This document shows positions 51,819-62,571 of a DNA stretch of 64,000 bases, in pieces. The DNA is from Monosiga brevicollis MX1 (taxonomy: Eukaryota > Opisthokonta > Choanoflagellata > Craspedida > Salpingoecidae), in NCBI RefSeq assembly GCF_000002865.3, contig NW_001865041.1:454421-518420 (forward strand), read 5' to 3'. A program made the translations under genes and the position numbers. Numbering within the stretch: the stretch's first letter is position 1; each line of letters opens with the position of its first letter. The notes under the pieces were generated by a model. It worked only from the letters and a program-made list of their open reading frames with translations, had not been told where the DNA came from and did not search any database.

Positions 51819-52413
51819 GCGCAGCCCAGCTCCTCCGATCAACAAGAGTCGGTTGTTTTGTGATGTTTCCTGATGCAAGCCGTGTTTGCACGCTTGTCTC
51901 AGTCAGTCCTGTTGGGGTCCTGATTGCGGCCCTTTCTGCAGGCCCAAATGGCTTCAAACTACCGGTTTACCCGAGTCGACCGATGGGATAGGCGGTGATT
52001 GCTCTGGCTCGGCACATGTCGTCTGCGGTATGAGCCATCCCAATGGACATGTGAATGACTTCATTTTGTTGTGCGTGTGGATGTGTGTGCGCGTGTACGC
52101 AGTGTTTCCCGATGTCTTCTTTTTTTTTCTCTCTATCACCTCATGGCCGCTGAGTGACAATCGAACGATTTTTAAATTTTCCCATCATGGACGTTGCGAT
52201 CATGGTCGTGCGAGTCGTGTTTTGATCTGCAAGGTTTTTCTGACAAAATCTTGCGCCCTTCTCCAGAGCCACTCCTATCACTAACATTAGGTAACCAGGA
52301 GGGCGCAAGTCAACGGTCATAGGGAGTCAAGTCACGCACACCTTTGTGGTGGTCCCTTTCCGGCAGCGGCAACAAGGAGCGCCGCACGGCGAGCATTCGA
52401 GCAAGACTTGCGG

Positions 52414-52485
<72 letters not shown>

Positions 52486-52557
52486 TGGTCAGCAGTTTAG
52501 TGCCAAAGTCTGGCACGTTTTTTCGAGGGATCAAAGGTGTTTGCGATCGCCGCCGCC
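51819..52557. other. Intergenic region GNL2/S1P lyase
   Basis: About 740 bp between same-strand genes. It holds the GNL2 3' UTR, short TG-rich patches and a long TG microsatellite near its end. No coding sequence is supported. Confidence 0.5.
52415..52484. repeat. (TG)35 microsatellite
   Basis: Uninterrupted TG run of 70 bp, ending about 73 bp before the ATG of S1P lyase. Confidence 0.96.
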
Positions 52558-54903
52558 ATGACGAACAGCGTGGAGCTGCTCGGCTATGTGGCCGCCAGCT
52601 GCCTCCTATACTACCTGTCAAAGGTGTTTTTGCAACAGGGTGCTGGTGGCGTGGCCAAAGCCGTTGTTGTGGGTGCTCGCACCTTTCTTCCTGGCGTGGA
52701 GGCTGCCCTGAACTGGGTCTTGGCCATGCAGGCCGGCGAAGCGCGGCAAAAAATGCTGGCCGATGATGACGCCGAGAGTAGCAACAACAACAAAGCCATC
52801 ACCATCAAGACGATCCCGGAGAAGGGCATGGCCCCGGAGGAAATCCTCAAGGAAATGGAAATACTCCGCAACAAGGACGTATCGGCCGAAGATGGCTCCC
52901 TTTTCGCCTTTGTTTAGTGAGTACCCCCACTCGGATCTTCGTTGTTCAGCCCCGGGAGATGGCAAGGGCATGCTGCACGGAAGCGAACGAATTCCTTTTG
53001 CTGAACCCAGTGCCACGTTCCCTTGCAACCCACTCAGCGGGGGGGGGGGGGGGGGCGCGGGCATACGGGCCCGGGATCGTCTGTGTCAACGCTGGCGCAC
53101 GTGCGCAGCTAAGCACTAAATCTGCACCAAGCGACCTGTGTTGGCTCACCCCATTCTTTGTCTCACGGTAGTACCACTGAGGGAGATAAACATTGGGAGA
53201 CTCTTCGCCAGGCCTTCCACAAGCTTTCGGATGAGCGTGGCAGCGATGCCGTCAGCGCCAAACTTTTGGAGGAGGCATACGACATGTTCGCCCACGAGAA
53301 TGGCCTCAACCCGATTGCCTTTCCCTCTTTGCGCCAGTTTGAGACCGAAGTGATTAGTATGACTGCCAGCATGTGCCACGGTGATGCCAAGGTGTCGGCA
53401 CCTGACCAGNNNNNNNNNNNNNNNNNNNNNNNNNNNNNNNNNNNNNNNNNNNNNNNNNNTCTCTCTCTCTCTCCCTTCCTCTGGCTTATTTCCCCTCCCC
53501 ATACACACACCTTTCATCAAGCCGCCGTCTCTGATTACCTGCTGGCCCCTTGTGTAGGCACTGAGTCGATCCTGTGCGCCATCAAGGCCTATCGTGATCG
53601 TGCCCGCAAGCTTAATCCTTCCATCACTGAACCCGAAATTGCAAGTGTCGTGTCCTAGAGCCCGTTGCCCTGCGTCTTTCTCCTTCATCAGCCCGCCCGT
53701 GCTCATTACGCTATGGCGGGCCGTTGTTTAGGTGGCGCCCATCACCGTGCACCCCGCTTTCAACAAGGCTGCCGCATACTTCAACCTGAAGATGGTTTTG
53801 GTTCCCGTTGATGAGAATGGTCAAGCCCAGGTGGAGGCTGTAAAGAAGGCCATCACTCGCAACACCGTTCTCTTGGTCATGTCAGCTCCGCAGTACCCCC
53901 ATGGCGTGGTGGACCCCGTGGAGGCCGTGGCTGCCATTGCCCTGCGCAAAGGACTGCCCCTGCACGTGGACGCCTGCTTTGGCGGTTTCATGCTGCCTTG
54001 GGTTGAGAAGCTGGGCTACCCTGTCCCCACCTGGGACTTCCGCGTGAATGGCGTCACCTCCATCTCTGCTGACATCCACAAGTATGGATGGGGAGCCAAG
54101 GGTGCCAGTGTCCTCCTGTTCCGCAATGCTGAGCTGCGCTCCCATCTCTTCTACGCCTATGCGGACTGGCCTGGAGGTCTCTTCGTCTCTCCTTCCCTCG
54201 TCGGCACGCGCCCGGGTGGATACATTGCCGCCTCCTGGGCAACCCTCAAGTTCCTGGGACAGGAAGGCTACATGGCCAAGGCCAAGGCTGTCATGGAGAC
54301 CACTGAAGCCATCAAGCGCGCTGTCGGCGAAATCGAGGGCATCAAGATCCTGGGCACCCCGCACATGACCGGCATCTCCATCGTGAGCGCCAGTCCCCAG
54401 GTTAGACTGGCGCGCGAGCTCCCGCTCGGCAGATCATGCGCCTTCATGTGTCGTCCAGGGTACATTGATCTTTGTTCCTGTCCTAACTTGACGTGCTCTG
54501 CTTCTTCAGATCAATGTCCTGATCCTGGGCGACATGATGGAGAAGCGTGGCTGGAAGCTGGAGATGCAGCAGAATCCCTCATCTCTTCATCTTTCCATCA
54601 TGCCTCACCACGTTGCTCGCGTTCAAGATCTCGTCGCCGATTTGCGTGAGGTCAGCAGCACTCGTTGTGCCCCTCTTACTTTGGTGTCAGAAAGCTTGAA
54701 AGCTTCATTCTCGTGCTCACTCTCCTTTCTCCATGTTTATCCGCAAAAACCCTCGACAGTGCACAAAGTTGGCCATGGGCAAGAAGGCGGACGACGAAGG
54801 CATGGCAGCCATGTACGGCATGACGGCCAACATTCCAGACAGCTCCATCGTGTCCGACTTTTTGGCCAAGCTCATGAGCGACGTCTACACGTGCCGCACT
54901 TGA
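52558..54903 (+). CDS. SGPL1: Sphingosine-1-phosphate lyase (PLP-dependent), interrupted by an assembly gap
   Basis: ER membrane enzyme that cleaves sphingosine-1-phosphate to a fatty aldehyde and phosphoethanolamine. Exons: 52558-52916, 53172-53391, [gap], 53558-53640, 53732-54400, 54510-54650 and 54760-54903. The N terminus has a membrane segment (ELLGYVAASCLLYYLSKVFL) as in SGPL1. The PLP domain shows GTESILCAIKAYRDRA, VAPITVHPAFNKAAAYF, LPLHVDACFGGFMLPW, and SADIHKYGWGAKGAS, where the Lys (codon 54080-54082) is the Schiff-base lysine. GTRPGGYIAASWA and MAAMYGMTANIPDSS follow. A 50-N gap falls where the conserved residues just before GTESI should be. The phase on both sides (0, then 1) shows coding sequence is missing there. 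The intron after ITEPEI begins GCAAGT instead of GT. A G-run lies in intron 1 (about 53040-53056). Confidence 0.95.
53410..53459. other. Assembly gap of 50 N inside SGPL1
   Basis: Exactly 50 N, the size of a placeholder, so the true missing length is unknown. It is followed by a CT run, suggesting the assembly broke at a microsatellite. Confidence 0.98.
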
Positions 54904-55185
54904 GTCCCAACCCTCGCATGAGCGAGTTTTTTACTGTGAAACGAATTCGATGTACCATCCGCTTGATGTCAATCCGATTCTGTCAACAGACGTGAAGCGT
55001 CGCAACAAAGCCCAGATAGCTTCGAATTTGGGACGCATGTCTGGCAAGGCGTTAAAAGCTGCTCATGGCAACCCGTAATGCCACCTTGCTGCGTCCACCT
55101 TGCTCAGATTAGAGGAAGAAAGGAAAGGAAAGATAAAAAAAAATCTGAAAAGCTCAGTGTGATTTTTTTGAGAAGTTTTCGACGA

Positions 55186-55252
<67 letters not shown>

Positions 55253-55356
55253 CACAACACAACAACACGCAGTGCAAACGGCATCCGGAAGATTTCTACG
55301 CCGCTTTAGGCAGACGCATTGAGCAGCTGTTGTTGAGAGACCCATTGGGCATTGCC
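54904..55356. other. Intergenic region SGPL1/DCTN3
   Basis: About 450 bp between same-strand genes, holding an AC microsatellite. Nothing coding is supported before the DCTN3 ATG; the frame that is open through the repeat is an artefact. Confidence 0.5.
55190..55250. repeat. (AC)30 microsatellite
   Basis: Uninterrupted AC run of about 60 bp, followed by degenerate AACAC units, about 105 bp before the DCTN3 ATG. Confidence 0.95.
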
Positions 55357-56572
55357 ATGGCGCTTCAAACTGATACGGATCGTCTTTTGGACGCAGTGGA
55401 AGCACGCGTCGATGAGCTCGCCTCTCGGCTGGGCCACATTCAGATTGTGCGGCCTCCATTCCTCTCCGATCCTTGCTCCGCACACAAATTCTCCCTCGCA
55501 CATGCACACAGCTGGTTGAAGGAGCGGCAATCCCTTACACGCTGCTTGCATGTGTACCTGGCAGAATTCATCCCAAACGCTGGCCACCTCCTTTGCCAAG
55601 CTCAAGGGCTTGGTCGATCAATTTGAGACGCTGAACACCGTTTTCACCCACTGTACGTAAAACTCTCAGCGCTGAACCACCTATGAACTGAACACTCACG
55701 GCACTCTTTGTACCTACAGACGCGGATATTGAAAAGGCCATTCCCCGAGCTGGCGCTGAATCCCTGGTCGTCACGGAGCTGCATCGTGCAGTTACGCTGA
55801 TTGCTGGTATGCACACTTGACAGCGCTCGGTGCCAGTACACACCGTGACGCATATTTAGGCCTTGGCTCAAGACCAGCATGATACACAGTTCTGATGCAC
55901 CCGGCCTGACGTTTCTGTTCTGACGTGTGCCTTTGTAGACGAAGACCGGATACGCGAGACTGCCAAAAATCTCGAGCTGTTGGAAAATAGTCGCGAGTTT
56001 ATCAACTCTGATGCCCTGCAAGGTTTGGCCATTTGTCATGCCTCGGGTGGCATGGTCGGTCCTGACCTAATGTTGTACCCTGCCCCGTCGCTCACTGCTC
56101 AACCTTGCATGATAGAAACCCCAAACCTCACACTCAAGCTCAAGCCGCTCGAAACCGTTCACCTGTCTCAGCTTGTCAGTTGCGTGATCCTTGCCGCACC
56201 CCAGTCGGGTTTTGCATGACCAGGCCCTCTTTTCGTTCTTGTGCTATGACCAAAGCGTGATCAACGCCTCATCTAATGATCATCTCCGCAACCTTGTAGG
56301 CCATGTGTAAGGATCAACAGACTCGTCTCAATGCCCTCCTGGACAATTACAACCGCCTGGTGGGTTCCGCCTGCCCCCAAGTCGGCCAAAGCGTTCCCTT
56401 GCCCGTTGCGGAGTAGGTAACCTAATCATCGATAGCTACTCACGTGCCAACCTGTGCTTTTTCTCCGATGTGCCGATTTGAACTGACTTAGGTGACAATT
56501 TTGTCGCAACAATTTGTACAGTGGGACGACATGCTCGCCGCTGCTGAGGCCCGAGTGGGTCTGTCGTCTTGA
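55357..56572 (+). CDS. DCTN3: Dynactin subunit 3 (p24)
   Basis: Small coiled-coil shoulder subunit of dynactin, the activator of cytoplasmic dynein. Seven exons close in phase: 55357-55446, 55565-55652, 55720-55806, 55939-56022, 56116-56174, 56300-56359 and 56492-56572, giving 182 residues (human 186). The protein is nearly all helical. The N terminus, LLDAVEARVDELASRLG, matches the position of the human LQARVEELERWV segment. The C terminus, NALLDNYNRLVTILSQQFVQ followed by WDDML, is the clearest family signature (human has [21 protein letters not shown]). The middle is divergent, so the call rests mainly on length, exon-by-exon helix register and the C-terminal motif. The ATG at 55357 is the first in frame. 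Confidence 0.85.
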
Positions 56573-56997
56573 TGTTCCCCGCTACAAGGCCCCGAGCGAG
56601 CGATCTGGGTTGATCCTATGGGTTCATGTGTGTTGATGAAAAGTTGTGTGTGTGCGTGTGTGAATGTGTGTGGCAACGTTTATAAACCGTTTTTCTGTTT
56701 CCAAAAGAGAGAAATCAACTGCCAAGTTTGCAAGTGATTTGTTGTGAGGAGCTAGTAGGCGAATCGATGTCAGCGGCTGTAATTTGTACGCCACCGTCAG
56801 AGAACAGCAAGAAATGCCAGCGTGGGGGCGGGCACAAAGATACCAAAAACTCAAGTGAAAAGACTGGTTCATCAAAGGCTACAACTGATGTGGGCTTGCA
56901 TTCGGCTTATCGAATAAACTCTGGACACGAGCGGAACAAGGGAGCGAAAAACGTGCAAAAAAAAAAAAAAAAAACTGCCTCGTCGCTATGACACCCA

Positions 56998-59042
56998 TCA
57001 GGATGGTGCAGCAAAATTGATGGCCGCCATGGCTTCGCGTAGGGAATCAAACTTTTGCTGTTCTTTCTTCCATCGCTCGAGGGCAACCATTATCTTTTTG
57101 CGTGGTCCAAAAAGGGCGAGACCAATGCTCTTTAAATCAGCATCTGTCATAGTCACCAACGTCGCAAAATCAATCTCCTACAACGCAAGTTCATGAAGGA
57201 CCGGACTGTGCGTGAGATACATCATATTAAACAAGCGAGGCGCTCAGGGTGCGGTCCGCGATTACCTCGGAATGAAACAGCGGAATGTACTTTTCTAGCT
57301 TCAGACACTGCCAACGAGCATGTGGGGGTGAGGCGGCTCTCGCTCACATCCACCACACAACCACGGGAATGGATCAAAAGGGAGAAGAAAAGATTGGGAC
57401 GGGGAGGGCGATTGGCAAAGACGGGCACCAGAAAGTACCTTGAGAAAGGTCTCGATATCATCCCCGGCATCCATCAAACGACTCCTGAGAGATGCGCGCA
57501 GTGGTCAGCTCCCCATGAACAAGAAATTCTAGCCAGGAGCAAGCACAATGGCCTCTCTGGTCGCAAGGGACAGTGCACCAACGTACTCGGTATCAGACGT
57601 GACGGGCATGGGCGACAAGCTTGGAGGACGCGGTGACGGGCTTTGGCTGGCATAGGTGACAAGGTCCAGGCCTACGAGACATGGCAGTAAGTGCAAGCAA
57701 GACTGGTAAGCAGCCGCTTGTGCCACCAAAGAATCAGCATGAGCCAGTTAAGACTGACCTGCTTCAGCACGCAACGGCGAAGTGTTGTTACGTTGCTCGT
57801 GTTTGTTGAGCAAATCAATGATGATTGCACTGTACATGAAAGGGCGTGATCGATGAGAAGGGGACGGGCGCTCCAGGGCATCGAGTGATATCTTGAAAGC
57901 AAAATGGGTTGAACCTCTGCCCAGACATACCTGGGCTGTGCCATGCGTTCGGCCAGCATGCGAGGTGTCTGACCCTGGCTATCACACTGTTTACTATTCG
58001 CGCCAAATCGCAGTAGAACCTGGTAACGAAGAAGCACAGCGACGCGGTCAGGATTCAACTCCACACAGAGGCGCGGGCAGCGGCTTTCAAGAAACAAAAG
58101 GTGAAAAACGCGCTGCACCTCGACACAGCTTTCATAGGCGTTGGCCACGGCAAGAAGCAAGGGTGTGACGCCGGTCTTATCCACGCAATCAACGGGTGAT
58201 CCGGCCTTGAGCAACATTTTGATAACGGTCTGCCATGCCAATGCAAGTTGTCAATGAGGTTTGGCGGGTGCGCCCGGTACGCCGGCACCCCATACAGTTT
58301 GGAGAGGACACACACATGTTCACCGTGGAGGGTGGCATAGTGGATGGCTTGTCGACCCAGAACGTCTTGCTTTTGCGTGCTTGCTCGTTTCTGTACGACA
58401 AGGGCAGAACGCAGGCAACAATGACGCGTGTGAGAATACTCCTTCAGACCAAGAGGATCGCAGAGCAATGATACCTTGAGCAGACGGTGGACGATGCGCT
58501 CGTAACCTCCGCCAGCTGCATGCATCAGAGGAGTCGTCTTGTCACTCGCTTCCACATCAACGTGAGCCTTGGCTTCGTCTGGCAGAAAGGGTCAACGACC
58601 GAGATGATGGGCAGGTGATGAGCCGATGAAATGACACACGCAAGACAAGCAATCGGAGTGGGTGTTTGGCGGTGAAGCGCCCAGGCTTTGGGCATACCAA
58701 GTAAAAAGGCCACTGTATGTTCGTAGCCCGTGCTGCAGGCGTAGTGCAACGGGGCCCACCCACTGCGATTGAGAGCATCAAGGCGGCGCTGATTCCGTCG
58801 TAGACATCGGCGCACTACCTCCGTGTCGCCCAGCGAGGAAGCCTGCAGATTCTCCCCGATAATGGCAAACAGAATTATCCAAGAGGGTGAGCTCAAGGGC
58901 CATGCCATCTGAGATGACGGGTGAAGGAACGAACCGTGTAAATATCTAGTTCCACGGCATGTTCGAGTTCGGGTCCCAGAATGAGTTCTATCTGTCCAAA
59001 ACTCGATAAGGACAGGCTATCGTTCAAATTTAGGGTCGCCAT
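56998..59042 (-). CDS. ANKS3: Ankyrin-repeat and SAM-domain protein, ANKS3-like
   Basis: Adaptor with N-terminal ankyrin repeats and a C-terminal SAM domain. ATG 59042 starts MATLNLNDSLSLSSFGQIEL, with an in-frame stop just upstream. Ankyrin repeats lie on successive exons: SSLGDTEVVRRCLRR then NRSGWAPLHYACSTGYEHTV; DKTTPLMHAAGGGYERIVHR; DVLGRQAIHYATLHGEHVCV; LLKAGSPVDCVDKTGVTPLL; and LLRFGANSKQCDSQGQTPRM. A Ser/Pro linker follows (SQSPSPRPPSLSPMPVTSD). The SAM domain is split by an intron: DAGDDIETFLK then EIDFATLVTMTDADLKSIGL and ALFGPRKKIMVALERWKKEQ, ending at 56998. The SAM motif is very close to ANKS3 (LTESDLKEIGITLFGPKRKM), a protein linked in animals to cilia and ANKS6/BICC1 assemblies. 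Exon edges are approximate, and the first half of the SAM domain is not cleanly resolved. Confidence 0.85.
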
Positions 59043-60107
59043 TCAGCCATATCTAGAATCAAAGCAAGGGGCCGACAGGGAGTGAGCGGCATCGTTGGCA
59101 CAACTCTTCATTAATTATCGACATAGTGAGTGTTGGGGCATGATCGACGATGGCATATCGGCCTTGCCCGTCTGACCTTGCTGGCGCGGTGAGGAGAGCA
59201 CCGTGCCGTGATTCTCCCGCCTTTTGATGAACAGCAATCCAGGTGTTGACCCCACCCCAATCACAAGGAGTAAAATAGGTAATTGGATCGTAAAGTGTGC
59301 GACATCTGCAGATCTGGGTCTCTTGACGACCTGATCTCTCGGGGAAACAAGTCAAAGAGTACGACAAATTGAGTCTAGCCAGCACGATGAAGGATGAGAG
59401 GGGACCCGGCATCTGGTCTGATCCAGGGAGACAAGAGCCCACCGCACGTTTAAGCCACAAGAAATCAAAAAGAGCAGGGAGTCAAGGCCACGAGCCCAGC
59501 GCAAGAGCCAAGCACACGACCCCGCTTTTCTCCGTACCTTGAAGGCAGACAACCCAAGGTTGCACCACTCCAGCTGTATCTGAGCACACACACGCAGAGA
59601 TTCAAACGCCAACGGCATACGAGCTCGGCGCTTTGTAAGGCCTCTGTCGTGCTCTGTGAGTGTGTACGACGGTGTCACCAAACAAGAGAGAGAGCCAGAG
59701 AGAGAGAGTGTGTGTGTGACTGAAACGAAGTGTGCTCCTTGGTGTGTGTGTGTGTGTGTGTGTGTGCTCCTTCTTCTTCTCTCTCACGTTTCTATGACAT
59801 GTTTTGCTGACAATTATATCTGACATCAAATGTGATGGGCGTGGTCAAGGAGGCGCCTTTAAAGTGTGGTCTTTTTATGGAGTAAATGTCGCGCCCGAAG
59901 ATATTCACTAGAAGATCTCCATATGTGCCCAAGGACTTATTGCACTTAAAAAGGAGGTTATTGCAGAAGGATAACCCTACCAGCCTAGTCCTGCCACCGT
60001 TTGTTCACACTTATGGACAGAAATCAATTTTCTTGACACTCACACACACACACACACACATACACAAGCCCGGCACGATCCGTGGTCCTTGCTGACGCGC
60101 TGCAGGC
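59043..60107. other. Divergent intergenic region ANKS3/trefoil gene
   Basis: About 1.06 kb between divergent start codons. It holds GA and TG microsatellites (59688-59718, 59742-59766) and a CA run at 60041-60060 about 48 bp before the trefoil gene ATG. A minus-strand open frame (59460-59059) has no recognisable domain and could be 5' UTR of ANKS3. Confidence 0.5.
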
Positions 60108-62235
60108 ATGGGTCCGCCATGGTTTCGTGGTCGGGATCGCCGTCAACTGGTTTTGGTTTGGATATGGATGGTCATGTGGTCTCCACTCAGCGTCGGGAGC
60201 TTCGATCTGCAGGAATATAACGATTGCGACCAGGAGGAAGCTTTTCGCAACGTTTCCTTCTACTGCCATCGCGCCAAAATTGACTGCGGCGATGTCTACA
60301 CAGAGGAAGACACGTGCAAGCAGCGTGGCTGTATTTGGCAGCCTGGTCAGGAAAACAGCTGGTATCCTTGGTGTTACCACCCTTCACCCAGCCCATGTGG
60401 CCGCGCCTTCCCGCTTCATCCGGACACGGGCCACCTTTACATGCTCACGGGTGATGCAGGGGACCTGGCCGCGAGTGCCCTCAACTTGACTTGCTTTGAC
60501 GTACCGTACAAAGCCCACCCTGCTGCACTTGGGTTCGTCTCCTACCTGATCGGCGTTTGACCCACCCAGCAACTGTCAGAGCAATAATGCTGGTGCTCAA
60601 GCCTGGGGCTTCGCTTACCCTACTACTCTGCGCTTCTGCCCTCCCCTAGGACCAAGAATGAAGCCTTGTTTGTCGGTGTCAATATTGTTCACCGCCTCGA
60701 GTTGGCTTTGGAAGAAGAACAGAGCACTCTGCGGCCGCACGTTGGTGGAGAAGACGCTGCAATTGATGTCTGTCTTTTGCACTCAATCTCGACCCGTCGC
60801 TAAACACCCATCGCGCTGTGACATGCTCATCTACTTCAATTTTCTCTCTGCTCCGATGGAATGGCATCACGAGGCCGCTCACTACCCTGATCTCGCCTCT
60901 CTCTTTGCGCCCACCTAGCTGACATGGAATACCGCTCCAGTCCCAGATCTTGCCATTCCTGCCAATTGGATCCGCAACTCATCCTTGGCAAGATGTCTGG
61001 GCGTGACGCAGGACGGCACATTGGAAACTCAAAGCTGCGCCGACACGCAGCCACGACTGTTTGAGCTCGAGCCGTTCACCACATCACCAGGCAAGTTGTT
61101 TTGGCTTTGCATGCACCCACCATTTGAACACTCCAGATTCGCCCTGCCACGCTGATCTCTGCTGCCCGGTTTGGTCGTCATCAACACAGGCCCGTGTGCA
61201 CCCAATGCCACCCTGACCGACACGAGTGAATGCCGCGCGAACCTTTGTGCGCCATGTGCACATGACAACTGCTCCTTTGATGTCACCAATTACTGTGAAG
61301 CTACTTGCGCCTGTCTCGCGACCAGATCCATTGCTAGCAGCACCGCCATCACCCAAACATCAACCGAACCTGCCACCACCACCACCACCACCACCACTGC
61401 AGCTCAAACTTCTTCGTTATTGAACCCGACGCACCCAGGCCAAGTGTTGACCACCCGACCCCTGACCAGCACTGCCACACCACAATCGTACACCTGGCAA
61501 GGCAGTACAAGCTTAGCCCTTTCGAGTACGGTGCCAAGTGGGTCTCAAGGACAGGGCGCATCCTCCACTCGCACCGCTATCCTCAGCGGCGCTTTGGGTG
61601 GCACTGCTGTTCTTGTGGCTCTCTTGGTGCTAATATTGTGGCGACACCAATGGTGTGGTACCCGATCACAACTGTCCCCCGTACCCCCGGCTGCCCCATA
61701 TAAAACCAATGTTTTGTTTGAGGACCATCCAACCGAGAGCATGAGCACCGACACATACGATCACTTTGTTCTGCACACTCGGGTCGATCAGCCCGTAGGA
61801 ACGTCGCTTCCACCCCAACCCAGCTTTTACAACCACCTCGCGCCATCAAAACCAATGTCCATCTACTCGACTCTGGAATCTGGCACCGTGTCCCCACAGC
61901 TAAGCACTCCTGGCGTATATGGATTTCCTACATCCCCGCCATCTGGTGTCGAGGCCTGGTCCACATCAGGCCACAGATACGACTACCCCCACACTCAGGT
62001 ACGAGACGAGCCACACACAGGCTACGACTACCCCAACACTCAGGCACGAGACGAGCCACACACAGGCTACGACTACCCCAACGCTCAGGAACGAGACGAG
62101 CCACACACAGGCTACGACTACCCCAACTCTCAGGAACGAGACGAGTCAAAAGCTAGCATACAAAGACAGTATGACGTACCTTCTGCGCCAAAGGTTTTGA
62201 CATTGCGAACAAGCAACGCAAGCAGCACGACTTGA
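60108..62235 (+). CDS. Single-pass transmembrane protein with trefoil-like domain and Tyr-repeat tail
   Basis: Secretory-pathway receptor-like protein. The N terminus has a signal peptide (LVLVWIWMVMWSPLSVGS). A Cys-rich segment follows, fitting a P-type trefoil: CHRAKIDCGDVYTEEDTC then KQRGCIWQPG and SWYPWCYHP. Later exons: about 60650-60770 (NEALFVGVNIVHRLELALEE), 60919-61090 (LTWNTAPVPDLAIPANWIRN and a lectin-like LARCLGVTQDGTLETQSCAD), and 61190-62235. The last exon has a Cys-rich piece (CRANLCAPCAHDNCSF), a Thr-rich mucin-like stalk, a TM helix (AVLVALLVLILW) with basic stop-transfer, and a cytoplasmic tail of about 190 residues ending in four 15-residue repeats with YDYPN. The intron after 61090 appears to start GCAAGT. 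The boundary at the end of exon 1 is uncertain (about 60531). It is convergent with the kinase-SH2 gene. Confidence 0.75.
61975..62150 (+). repeat. In-frame tandem repeat, 45-bp unit, about 3.9 copies
   Basis: Coding tandem repeat in the cytoplasmic tail of the trefoil gene. The unit is GYDYPNTQARDEPHT with small changes (first copy RYDYPHTQVRDEPHT). Three units carry Tyr-Pro-Asn. Confidence 0.95.
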
Positions 62236-62571
62236 GTGACAGCAGCACGCGAACTATCCTTTGTAATTGCCAAACATGGCCCAAGCCTGGAAAAACTGGC
62301 AGATACACAAGCTCCCTTGAGGCTGATGACTTTTATTCATTCTTATGATCATCATTATTATTACATAGGATTCATCCGCATACATGGCCATACCACAATC
62401 GACAAGCAAATTGAAATCGCTGATTCACATGCCCCCACCCACCCCCCCCCCCCAAAAAAAAAAAAATCTGATTGTAAATTGGAAAGAAAGATCGATCGCG
62501 ACGGGCTAAAGCAATAATGAGAAAACGCAGCGGCTCCGCCGTCCCCATGGAAAAGCAACAAAATCTCCACC

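Noticed and set aside
59059-59460. 133-codon minus-strand frame upstream of ANKS3
   Set aside because: No domain and no in-frame link to ANKS3, whose ATG is preceded by an in-frame stop.
61975-62150. Regular 45-bp repeats considered as a CRISPR-like array
   Set aside because: The units are directly adjacent with no spacers, are in frame, and encode a consistent peptide in a eukaryotic gene.
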